A stretch of DNA of 64,000 nt, taken from contig NZ_VKKY01000001.1 in NCBI RefSeq assembly GCF_008271695.1, positions 1,854,589 through 1,918,588 on the forward strand, read 5' to 3'. Within the stretch, counting starts at the first letter, position 1. Each line of letters starts with the position of its first letter. The notes beneath the pieces were generated by a model. The model worked only from the letters and a program-made list of their open reading frames with translations. It was not told the origin of the DNA and searched no databases. This document shows, piece by piece, positions 56,971 through 64,000 of the stretch. Source of the stretch: Rufibacter hautae (GTDB lineage Bacteria; Bacteroidota; Bacteroidia; Cytophagales; Hymenobacteraceae). The translations under genes and the position numbers were made by a program.

Positions 56971-57996
56971 TTGGTCCTGGTCCTCAGAAGGGTCCGGGTC
57001 TTTGGGAGCCACCTTTAGTTCCACCGGGCGGTCCAGCCCGGCGGGTGGTTCCTTCATCTCAATAGACAGGTCCTTGCCGCCTTTCACCCCGAAGTTGAGC
57101 GTGGTGATGGGGAACGGAATCTCAATTTTATGCTGGTCAAAGGCTTTTTTGATCTTGATGATGGCTTCGCTCTTGGCGTACACAAAGTCTGTCTGGCGCT
57201 TGTACTGGATCCAGTACCGTACCAGAAAGTTGATGCTGCTCCCCCCAAACTCCTCGTACACCACCTCCACTTCTTTGCTGTCAATCATGTTCCTGATACC
57301 CACCATGGCGTCTTTCACCACCTGCTGCACCCGTTCCAGGTCCTCTGCGTAGGAAACGCCTACCTTCAGGTCAATCCGCCGGATGCCGTAGTGCGAAAAG
57401 TTCGTGAGCGCCGATTCAAACACCTTGCGGTTAGGCACCTTCACCAGCTCGCCGGTTTGCCTTCTGATGTCCACGGTGCGCAGGTTGATCCGCTCAATGG
57501 TCCCGAAGTGCTCGTTGGTTTCTATCACATCGCCTACCACAAACGGTTTCCTGAACGCGATGATCACCCCTGAAATGAAGTTGGCGGCAATGTCCTGAAA
57601 GGCGAAACCCAAGGCCAAACCGATGATACCAGCACCCGCTAACAACGTGGTGACCGTCTTGTCCAACTTCAGGATACTTAGGGTGAAGAAAATACCCAGC
57701 GTCAGGGTGGCCACGTACACCGTGGTGCCCACCAGGTTGTTCAAGGCGCTGCTGTGCGTGAACCGGATGAGCAGTTTGTCTGAAGTCTTCCGGAAAAGCC
57801 GCGCGGCAAAGAAAGTAAGCACCAGTACCAGCATGGCCAGAAACAGGTTGGGCAGCATGAGTACTATCTGCTTCAGCCAGATCTCCAGCTTGCGCCAAAG
57901 GAGTTGAAACGCTTCGTTGATTTCAGTCACAGATAAGAGAATTGAATAACTTAGAAACTCCGCCCAAAGCCTAGGCTCCGGGGCTAAATTCCTCAT
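56950..57996 (-). CDS. MscS-family mechanosensitive ion channel
   Basis: 348 residues. Three membrane helices near the N-terminus, the third being the pore helix GAGIIGLALGFAFQDIAANFISG with the glycine/alanine packing of MscS TM3. Next comes the beta domain KPFVVGDVIETNEHFGTIERINLRTVDI, then a cytoplasmic alpha/beta domain and a charged C-terminal tail (PKDPDPSEDQDQTKTAGE). It releases osmolytes on hypo-osmotic shock in the inner membrane. ATG at 57996. Confidence 0.95.
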   Translation of the reverse strand: MRNLAPEPRLWAEFLSYSILLSVTEINEAFQLLWRKLEIWLKQIVLMLPNLFLAMLVLVLTFFAARLFRKTSDKLLIRFTHSSALNNLVGTTVYVATLTLGIFFTLSILKLDKTVTTLLAGAGIIGLALGFAFQDIAANFISGVIIAFRKPFVVGDVIETNEHFGTIERINLRTVDIRRQTGELVKVPNRKVFESALTNFSHYGIRRIDLKVGVSYAEDLERVQQVVKDAMVGIRNMIDSKEVEVVYEEFGGSSINFLVRYWIQYKRQTDFVYAKSEAIIKIKKAFDQHKIEIPFPITTLNFGVKGGKDLSIEMKEPPAGLDRPVELKVAPKDPDPSEDQDQTKTAGE

Positions 57997-58038
57997 ACGG
58001 AATATAAGGCAATCCAGCTAAAGAAAGCAAAAGGGTTT

Positions 58039-59064
58039 CTAGCCCCAGACTTTGGTGCCCTCAGAGCAGTTGCGGCACATCTCTATCTGGCCTCGGCCCT
58101 TGAGCAAAGAACCCCTGAACTTGCGGTATCCATCGCTTTTCCAGAGCTGCTTGAAGCTTTGCTGCTGTAGGTTGCCTAATCTGTAATGCGCGTCTTTGTC
58201 AAAGCAGCAGGGCACCACCAGGCCATCCCAGGTGATGACGCAGGAGTGCCACATCTTCCAGCAGCCGTCAATAAGCTTGTTTTTGAGGGTATAGGTGCCG
58301 TTGGGCTGCGCCTGGTAGCGCGAGTAATAGTCTATGGTAGGAATGAGCGGCGAGCCCTGGGCATAGTCATAGATCTGCGCGGTCTTGAACCAGACATCGT
58401 CCACGCCCAGCTCTTTGGCCAGCTGTTTGGCGTCTTCTATCTGGTGCTCATTGGGGCGCACCACCAGAAACTGGAAAATAAGATACGGGGTCTTGGATTT
58501 GAGCTCGCGCTTGTATTTCACCAGCCGTTTGGTGCCCTCCAGCACTTTGTCCAGCTTGCCGCCTACCCGGTACTGTTTGTAGACCTCCTGCGTGGTGCCG
58601 TCCAGCGAGATGATAAGCCGGTCCAGGCCAGATTCCACGGTTTTGCGGGCGTTTTCCTCGGTCAGGTAATGGGCGTTGGTAGAAGTGGCGGTGTACAGGC
58701 CTTTGCCGGAGGCGTATTTCACCAAGTCTAGGAACGAGGGGTGCAGGTAAGGCTCGCCCTGGAAATAGAACAGCAGGTACAGGAGCCGATTATGCAGCTG
58801 GTCAATGGTCTGCTTGAAAAGTTCGTTGGAGAGCATGCCCGTGGGGCGGGTAAACGACCTTAGGCCGCTGGGGCACTCGGGGCAGCGCAGGTTGCAGGAG
58901 GTAGTGGGCTCAAAAGAGATACTGACCGGGTCTCCCCAGTGGCGCGGCTTCTTGGTGAGGCGGGCCAAAGCGTAGCTGCTCACCACCTGCAGCGCGTTCC
59001 AGGCGCGGCGCGGAGTAAGCTTAGACGCCAAATTCAATCCATCCTGAAACGTGCCTCGGGTCAA
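58039..59064 (-). CDS. Radical SAM enzyme with SPASM C-terminal domain
   Basis: 341 residues. Radical SAM cluster motif C57-NLR-C61-PE-C64 (CxxxCxxC) in FEPTTSCNLRCPECPSGL, followed by FYFQGEPYLHPSFLDLVKYA (GGEP equivalent) and IISLDGTTQEVYKQYRVGG. The C-terminal SPASM-like region has cysteines in GCWKMWHSCVITWDG, VPCCFDKD and MCRNCSEGT, for auxiliary iron-sulfur clusters. This build occurs in peptide-modifying and in cofactor or glycan-modifying enzymes; there is no small peptide gene next door that would mark a RiPP system. TTG 59064 appears to be the start since a stop lies five codons upstream. Confidence 0.88.
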   Translation of the reverse strand: MTRGTFQDGLNLASKLTPRRAWNALQVVSSYALARLTKKPRHWGDPVSISFEPTTSCNLRCPECPSGLRSFTRPTGMLSNELFKQTIDQLHNRLLYLLFYFQGEPYLHPSFLDLVKYASGKGLYTATSTNAHYLTEENARKTVESGLDRLIISLDGTTQEVYKQYRVGGKLDKVLEGTKRLVKYKRELKSKTPYLIFQFLVVRPNEHQIEDAKQLAKELGVDDVWFKTAQIYDYAQGSPLIPTIDYYSRYQAQPNGTYTLKNKLIDGCWKMWHSCVITWDGLVVPCCFDKDAHYRLGNLQQQSFKQLWKSDGYRKFRGSLLKGRGQIEMCRNCSEGTKVWG

Positions 59065-59082
59065 ATGCTTTTTATATTATAA

Positions 59083-59115
59083 AACAGGTGCCACCTTCAG
59101 TAGGTAGCACCTGTT
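59083..59115 (-). terminator. Terminator of the thioredoxin-like gene
   Basis: 14-bp stem with one mismatch, 59083-59096 with 59102-59115, AACAGGTGC core, followed on the minus strand by TTTATAATATAA. Confidence 0.7.
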
Positions 59116-59152
59116 CCTGTTTTAAACCTGTTTAGGCAAAAGTAGGCAAAAA
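59116..59152. repeat. Dispersed palindrome copy
   Basis: CCTGTTTTAAACCTGTTTAG then GCAAAAGTAGGCAAAAA, next to the terminator; 95 bases beyond the thioredoxin-like stop. Confidence 0.65.
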
Positions 59153-59247
59153 AGGCGAGGCTGCGTGCTGCAGCGGTGGCCAGTTTCCTTTGTTATACTG
59201 AGACCTGTATCTTGAAAGGTGCCCGAAAGTTTGGGTTAATCTATGCC

Positions 59248-60690
59248 CTACTTCCTGGCGGTCTTCCGGTATTGGTCCACGGCGGCGGCAATGTCGCGGG
59301 CCCCTTCGGCGTGGCCGGGGCGGCGGGCATTGGTGCTGATGAGGGTACCGTCTGGGGCAATCATGAAATAGCCCGGGAAAGATTTCACATCATAGTCCTT
59401 CAGGATCTTGGCCGAAAGGTCTGGCGCGTAGAGGTGGATGCCCGGCAGTTTCTTCTGCGCGATATTTGCCTTCCAGGCATTGAAGTCTTCCCCTACTGAT
59501 ACCTGCAGCAGCACAATGTCTTTCTCGGCTAACTGTTGGGCGAAGTATTTGTAGGCTTGCTGGTCTACGTTGCAGATGCCGCAGTGCGTGCGCCAGAAGC
59601 CCAGGTACACAATCTTATCCTTGAATTTGCTCAGCGAAACGCTGTCGCCGGTAGAAGACAGCAAGGTGAACGCCGGGGCGGGGCTGCCCAATCCTACCCT
59701 TCTGAACTGCTTGTACTGCGCGTGCACAAACGAGAGGAAGTTCTGGTCTTTGGCCTCTTTCTGGAAATCAGTGTACATGGCATCGGCGTCTGGCACGTAC
59801 CCGAACCTGAAAGCCTGCGAAAGGATGCGGGCCATCATCATGTCACGCGCGGTACCCTGCAGTTCCTGTTTCACCAGACCGTACATCACCGGATAGTAGT
59901 CACGCTCCAGGTTGGCTGGTTTCTGCTCCAGGGCCCGGTATTGGAAGTAGTTGTTCAGGAAATCCAAGTAAGCCTGGTTTCTCATCGCCCCTGGAAAGTT
60001 GAGGTTTACCTTTTTGAGGAAGTCATAGTAGTTGGGCGAAAGTTGGGGCGGCAGATCCCCCACGCGTTTGCGCACGTCCACGTAGGTGAGGCGGTCATTG
60101 GCGTACCCGAATTCAATCTGCGCCCGTGCGTAGCCTTTGAAGGCCTCAGAGACTTTGGCGTTTTTCAGAAATTTCTCCAGGAACTTGATCTGGTCTTCCC
60201 GACGCTCCTCTAAAAAAAGCAGGAACTCCTTTTCCCGTTTGTGGATGTTGTCTGGCAGCACCTGGTAGTCTTCCTCCTCTTCAAACTTGCGCTCAAACTC
60301 CAGCAGGAAGTTGTTCTCGTCAAAACCCTGGCCTTTGAATTTCACCGTGGAGATAAAGTCCTCGGCATCGGCGCGCACATCTAGGTTATCGCCGGGCTGC
60401 AGGAACAGCATCACCGACTCAGGGCCGTGCACCAGTTCGGCCAGCATGGGCTCATTAACCGGGGCGGTGAGGGTGAATTCGCCGTTCTTGGACAAGGCCA
60501 CCGTGTGCGACTCACCGGAATAGGAGGCCGGAACGGTGTAAAGCTCCAGCAGCACGCTATCGCTTACCGGCTCGTTGATTCTGCCGGTGATGGTGACCGT
60601 GCCCTGGGAGGCGTGAGCGGAAATAGTGCTAAAGCAGAGCGCCAGGCCCAGCACTAAAGAAGTCAATAATCTGTGAGGGGTGAAAGACAT
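59248..60690 (-). CDS. Exported TlpA/ResA-like thioredoxin with N-terminal DUF4369-like domain
   Basis: 480 residues from ATG 60690 (signal peptide ending TISAHASQ). Residues ~30-120 are a beta domain as in the DUF4369-type N-termini (VTITGRINEPVSDSVLLELY), followed by ~190 helical residues. Residues ~335-480 are a thioredoxin fold: GSPAPAFTLLSSTGDSVSLS, active site H369-C370-G-I-C373, cis-proline in KSFPGYFMIAPDG. It probably reduces or exchanges disulfides in the periplasm, as TlpA or ResA do in cytochrome c maturation or envelope redox control; the exact partner is unknown. Confidence 0.88.
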   Translation of the reverse strand: MSFTPHRLLTSLVLGLALCFSTISAHASQGTVTITGRINEPVSDSVLLELYTVPASYSGESHTVALSKNGEFTLTAPVNEPMLAELVHGPESVMLFLQPGDNLDVRADAEDFISTVKFKGQGFDENNFLLEFERKFEEEEDYQVLPDNIHKREKEFLLFLEERREDQIKFLEKFLKNAKVSEAFKGYARAQIEFGYANDRLTYVDVRKRVGDLPPQLSPNYYDFLKKVNLNFPGAMRNQAYLDFLNNYFQYRALEQKPANLERDYYPVMYGLVKQELQGTARDMMMARILSQAFRFGYVPDADAMYTDFQKEAKDQNFLSFVHAQYKQFRRVGLGSPAPAFTLLSSTGDSVSLSKFKDKIVYLGFWRTHCGICNVDQQAYKYFAQQLAEKDIVLLQVSVGEDFNAWKANIAQKKLPGIHLYAPDLSAKILKDYDVKSFPGYFMIAPDGTLISTNARRPGHAEGARDIAAAVDQYRKTARK

Positions 60691-60777
60691 CTTGAAAATC
60701 AATAAAGAAGATACAATCTTTGATTCAGTAATGGTTTTCTAACGCCACCAGAAATAAAAATAGTTCAAAGGGTTGGC

Positions 60778-62157
60778 TTATCCAAATAAACCGCTGAAGA
60801 CTTCCTCCAACCTGCTAGCCGCATGGATTCTGATGTTAAACCGGCTCAGGTCTACCCCTTTTTTGTTGTATTTAGAAATGAAAATGTCCTGAAAACCCAA
60901 TTTCTCGGCCTCTGAGATACGTTGCTCAATACGGTGCACGGCCCGCACCTCGCCCCCTAAGCCCACCTCAGCGGCAAAGCAGGTGGTGTGCGGAATAGCC
61001 ACATCTTCAAAGGAAGAAAGCAGGGCGGCGCAAATGGCTAAATCCAAAGCGGGATCTTCCACTTTCAAGCCTCCGGCGATGTTTAGAAAGACGTCCTGCA
61101 TGCCCATTTTAAAGCCCCCACGCTTCTCCAGCACGGCCAAGAGCATGTTCAGGCGCTTGGCATCATAACCAGTGGTACTGCGTTGCGGCGTGCCGTACGT
61201 AGCGGGCGTGACCAGGCTCTGCACCTCAATGAGCAGCGGGCGGTTGCCTTCCATGGTGCCCCCGATGGTGATGCCACTGAAAGCCTCCTCGCGCTGCGAA
61301 ATAAGAATCTCAGAGGGGTTGCTCACCTCCCGCAGGCCGGTGCCCAGCATCTCGTAGATGCCCAACTCAGACGTGCTCCCGAAACGATTTTTAGTCGTGC
61401 GCAGGATGCGGTAGGTCATGTGGCGGTCGCCCTCAAACTGGAGCACAGTGTCTACCATGTGCTCCAGAATCTTAGGTCCGGCCAGGTTGCCTTCCTTGGT
61501 GATGTGCCCGATCAAAAACACCGGCGTGCCGCTTTCCTTCGCGAATTTGAGCAGCTCAGCGGTACACTCCCGCACCTGGGCCACGCTGCCCGCGCCGCTT
61601 TCAATAAAGGATGAGTGCAGCGTCTGGATAGAGTCAATGATCAGGACATCAGGTTGGAGTTGCTCTATCTGCTTGAAGATGTTCTGGGTGCCGGTCTCGG
61701 TGAGGATAAAGCAGTTGGGGTGTTTGGCGCCCAGGCGCTCGGCGCGCATCTTGATCTGCTGCTCGCTTTCCTCGCCGGAGATGTACAACACGCGCTGGCT
61801 GCGCAGACTCAACGCGATCTGCAGCATGAGCGTGGATTTCCCGATGCCGGGCTCACCGCCGATAAGCACCATAGAGCCGGGCACAATGCCGCCGCCCAAG
61901 ACGCGGTTCAGTTCGGCGTCCTCGGTGACCACGCGGGCCTGCTCTGAGTAGGTGATCTCCCCGATGGGTTTGGGTTTGCTGGCCACCTGTTGGCTGCTGG
62001 TACCCACTTTCCAGGCGGTGGTGGGCGTCACGTCCTCGCGGGCCACTACTTCTTCTACGTAGGTGTTCCACTCGCCGCAGGCCGGGCAGCGGCCTATCCA
62101 TTTAGCCGACTGCGCCCCGCAGCTCTGGCAGAAATATGCTGTTTTGATTTTAGCCAT
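60778..62157 (-). CDS. radA: DNA repair protein RadA
   Basis: 459 residues. N-terminal zinc finger C10-x2-C13 and C24-x2-C27, Walker A GGEPGIGKST near residue 95, Walker B LIIDSIQT, the RadA-specific KNRFGSTSELGIYEM motif near 255, and a C-terminal Lon-like domain (GMQDVFLNIAGGLKVEDPAL). RadA processes recombination intermediates with RecA, promoting branch migration. It is a cytosolic housekeeping gene with no operon partner here. Confidence 0.97.
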   Translation of the reverse strand: MAKIKTAYFCQSCGAQSAKWIGRCPACGEWNTYVEEVVAREDVTPTTAWKVGTSSQQVASKPKPIGEITYSEQARVVTEDAELNRVLGGGIVPGSMVLIGGEPGIGKSTLMLQIALSLRSQRVLYISGEESEQQIKMRAERLGAKHPNCFILTETGTQNIFKQIEQLQPDVLIIDSIQTLHSSFIESGAGSVAQVRECTAELLKFAKESGTPVFLIGHITKEGNLAGPKILEHMVDTVLQFEGDRHMTYRILRTTKNRFGSTSELGIYEMLGTGLREVSNPSEILISQREEAFSGITIGGTMEGNRPLLIEVQSLVTPATYGTPQRSTTGYDAKRLNMLLAVLEKRGGFKMGMQDVFLNIAGGLKVEDPALDLAICAALLSSFEDVAIPHTTCFAAEVGLGGEVRAVHRIEQRISEAEKLGFQDIFISKYNKKGVDLSRFNIRIHAASRLEEVFSGLFG

Positions 62158-62254
62158 AAGATTGATTTTCCGCGCCGCGAATACGGCGAAGGTAAGAATC
62201 CGCGGTAGTAACCGGGTACAGAGATAACAACTTCTATCCTATAATTACTCCGTT

Positions 62255-62287
62255 CTGGGCCGCATTTTCCAAAAATAAACCAAAATC
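62255..62287. repeat. Dispersed palindrome copy, degenerate
   Basis: CTGGGCCGCATTTTCCAAAA then ATAAACCAAAATC in the divergent gap between radA and the lipoprotein gene. Confidence 0.5.
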
Positions 62288-62361
62288 ACGCGCATCCCTT
62301 TCTTCTGTTCAGCCATTTGGGCGCGGTTTTCGTTCATAGATTTCTAGCTAAGTACAAGACC

Positions 62362-62817
62362 ATGAAGAAGATAAAAACCCTTACGTTGTATTTGTTCTTT
62401 CTGCTGTGTGCCGGCTTCTCTCTAACCGGTTGCCAGACCACGGCGCCAACAGGCACCGAAAACCAAGCCAGCACGGCCAATGCCGAGGAAGACACCACCC
62501 CAGCCGGACCCCGGTTCTCGCCGCAGCGCGTAGACGTGCGGGGCACCATCACCCAGCGGGAATATAACCAGGGCCAGATGCTCATCTTGGTGGAAGGTTT
62601 CCCCGATAGATTCTCCCGTTTTGGGCGAGCAGTGGTGCTGGTGACGCCTATTACCCAGATTGTGGGCCTGGACGGGAAATCCATCAGCCTGAGCGAATTA
62701 CAGAACGGGCAGCAGGTGGCGGTGCAGTTTAGAGGCAGGTTCCGGGAGTCGGTGACCGGTTTCGCGGCCCAGGCGGTGGCCCGCAAAATGTGGATTGAGC
62801 CGCTGGGTGGCTACTAG
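62362..62817 (+). CDS. Small lipoprotein of unknown function
   Basis: 151 residues from ATG 62362; lipobox SLTGC (Cys24) followed by QTTAPTGTE, so likely kept in the periplasm. A low-complexity linker to ~55 precedes a compact beta domain (VDVRGTITQREYNQGQMLIL; FGRAVVLVTPITQIVGLDGK; GQQVAVQFRGRFRESVTGFA) that reads like an OB-type barrel similar to DUF3221-class lipoproteins. Assignment to a family is tentative. Confidence 0.65.
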   Translation: MKKIKTLTLYLFFLLCAGFSLTGCQTTAPTGTENQASTANAEEDTTPAGPRFSPQRVDVRGTITQREYNQGQMLILVEGFPDRFSRFGRAVVLVTPITQIVGLDGKSISLSELQNGQQVAVQFRGRFRESVTGFAAQAVARKMWIEPLGGY

Positions 62818-63016
62818 CACTGCTTCAGCTTAAACACGTGGCTTTGGCTTTGATGAGACGAACGCGCAGCTTCTGGTGGTGATGTAAGCCGAGCCCGGAA
62901 ACTGGAGCAGGCGGGAACCAGGCTTGGCCGGAAAGTTGTAGTGGAAGCCTATGCCCTGATTATGAGGCGATTTTTGTAAATTGCACGCAAATCAGGTTTG
63001 GCTTCTGTTTACCTAT

Positions 63017-64000
63017 ATGTCTGGGACTTTTCTTCGTTCTGCGCTGGCTTTTTGCGGGCTGCTTTTTACTTTCTCCTTCACCCTATCGGCGCAAGCCGGC
63101 AAACCCATCAAGATCGCGGATCTGGAATTGCAGGTAGCGGGCACCGGGCAACCGGCCACGCAGCTGCAGTATGCCTTCCAAGCCGGGGATGTGCTGGTGC
63201 TGGACCTGGAGAACAAGGCCAAAACGATCTACAAGGTGACGGTGCAGGAGTATTTCTCTTCCTCGCCGCTGTACAGCACCGAGGAAACTAAGAAACTGAA
63301 CAACCTGCGCCTCACGGTGCCGCAGAAATCGGTGTACACCATTACGCTGCAGAGTTTGTCGCAGACCAGCACCAAAAGCCATTTCACGCTTACCCGCATT
63401 CCTAAAATCGAGGCCACGCAGAATTTCAACACGCTGGTGGCTTGGCGCACGGTCAAAGACACCGTTTGGACCACCGCTACCGAGAAAGTACTGGTGAAGA
63501 ACGACCTCAAATCTGAGACAATAGTAGACAAAACCTTCCGCCTGGCGTCACTCACCAACATCACCAGCAACAACCGCAGCACCGAGCGCTTCAAGCTGCC
63601 GGCCGGTACCAAACACTGGGTGTACTGGGTGGGCGTAGGACAAGAATCGGTGGAGGCGCTACAGGAAACGGGCAAGACGCTGGCCAAAGGCGCCACGGCC
63701 CTGCTCACAGGCAGCAATCCGTTGGTGGCGTTCGGGTTAGGGCTGTTGCCGCAGCTGCCGCAGGTGAAATCCAGCGGATACATCAGCTACCACCTGTTCA
63801 ACAAGAACAACGCTTACCTTTTCAAGGAAGACGAAGACGGCTGGAAACCCTACAGTGTGGCCAGCGGCAAGGACGTGCTTTCTGATTACGGCAAGGTGCT
63901 GATCAACCAGACCCCCAAGACCGATGATAGCTACCTGTACCTGGGTTTTGAGAACCCCAGCACCATCACCGGCCTGGACCTTACGTTGAAAGTGGTGGCG
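63017..64000 (+). CDS. Exported protein of unknown function, 3' truncated by window edge
   Basis: An open frame from ATG 63017 to the last base (328 residues, no stop), so the gene continues outside the window. Signal peptide MSGTFLRSALAFCGLLFTFS ending SAQA. The mature protein is beta-rich: a first domain to ~135 (KIADLELQVAGTGQPATQLQ; VLVLDLENKAKTIYKVTVQE) and a second part with FRLASLTNITSNNRSTERF and WVYWVGVGQESVEALQ. I do not recognise the family. Codon use matches the neighbours. Weak -7-like TAAATTGC lies about 40 bases upstream. Confidence 0.75.
   Translation, partial: MSGTFLRSALAFCGLLFTFSFTLSAQAGKPIKIADLELQVAGTGQPATQLQYAFQAGDVLVLDLENKAKTIYKVTVQEYFSSSPLYSTEETKKLNNLRLTVPQKSVYTITLQSLSQTSTKSHFTLTRIPKIEATQNFNTLVAWRTVKDTVWTTATEKVLVKNDLKSETIVDKTFRLASLTNITSNNRSTERFKLPAGTKHWVYWVGVGQESVEALQETGKTLAKGATALLTGSNPLVAFGLGLLPQLPQVKSSGYISYHLFNKNNAYLFKEDEDGWKPYSVASGKDVLSDYGKVLINQTPKTDDSYLYLGFENPSTITGLDLTLKVVA

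Noticed and set aside
58039-59064. Radical SAM/SPASM gene as a RiPP maturase
   Set aside because: No small precursor peptide gene, peptidase or exporter is next to it; I saw no short conserved ORF in the flanking gaps.

Overview
The window looks like ordinary chromosome from a red-pigmented Bacteroidota bacterium, most likely family Hymenobacteraceae (Rufibacter, Nibribacter or Pontibacter-like). The evidence is a SusC/SusD pair, two proteins with type IX secretion C-terminal sorting domains, a CrtD-type carotenoid desaturase, TAnnTTTG promoter boxes and a near-total lack of Shine-Dalgarno sequences. The genus is an inference; no rRNA or tRNA gene was seen. There is no prophage, IS element, CRISPR array or defence island. 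Both edges cut a gene.

Layout. 0-5 kb: AsmA-like protein (partial), DUF4382 lipoprotein, DinB-like protein, diacylglycerol/undecaprenol kinase, NagX/DUF5009 acyltransferase-like membrane protein. 5-11 kb: an orphan outer-membrane uptake operon (SusC, SusD and a third surface lipoprotein). 11-17 kb: fumC, a VanX-type dipeptidase coupled to a 54-residue membrane peptide, and an M16 peptidase. 17-24 kb: a 1-kb hairpin-rich non-coding stretch, a degenerate Tll0287-type lipoprotein, an MG2/TonB-plug protein, a thioredoxin/DUF6952 pair, and two paralogous TetR-type regulators separated by a perfect 101-bp tandem duplication. 24-31.5 kb: GT39-like membrane protein, CrtD and an SRPBCC protein, a tandem pair of CsgG/LpoB-like proteins, and small proteins. 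31.6-38.2 kb: SNF2 helicase, LolC/E-type permease, GNAT, methyltransferase and rbfA. 38-43 kb: membrane protein, rpiB, tatC, glyA. 43-49.5 kb: two large secreted T9SS cargo proteins. 49.8-52.7 kb: phosphatase, two small hydrophilic proteins, a stress-type SDR and a pterin dehydratase. 52.8-64 kb: rsmI-lnt, an inositol monophosphatase family protein, small proteins, MscS channel, SPASM radical SAM enzyme, TlpA-like thioredoxin, radA, and two exported proteins of unknown function.

The most striking signal is not a gene. About thirty copies of a degenerate ~36-bp palindrome (half-sites close to GTTTTAGGCCTGTTTTC and GAAAACAGGCCTAAAAC) occupy a large share of the intergenic gaps. Most lie within about 75 bases after a stop codon, on either strand, often beside a conventional terminator hairpin. 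I do not recognise it as a described element. Two further short repeat families and a composite repeat module recur in the longest gaps.

Four genes appear to start with TTG (25348-, 38251+, 53453+, 59064-). Identifications come from reading motifs by eye; no database search was run.
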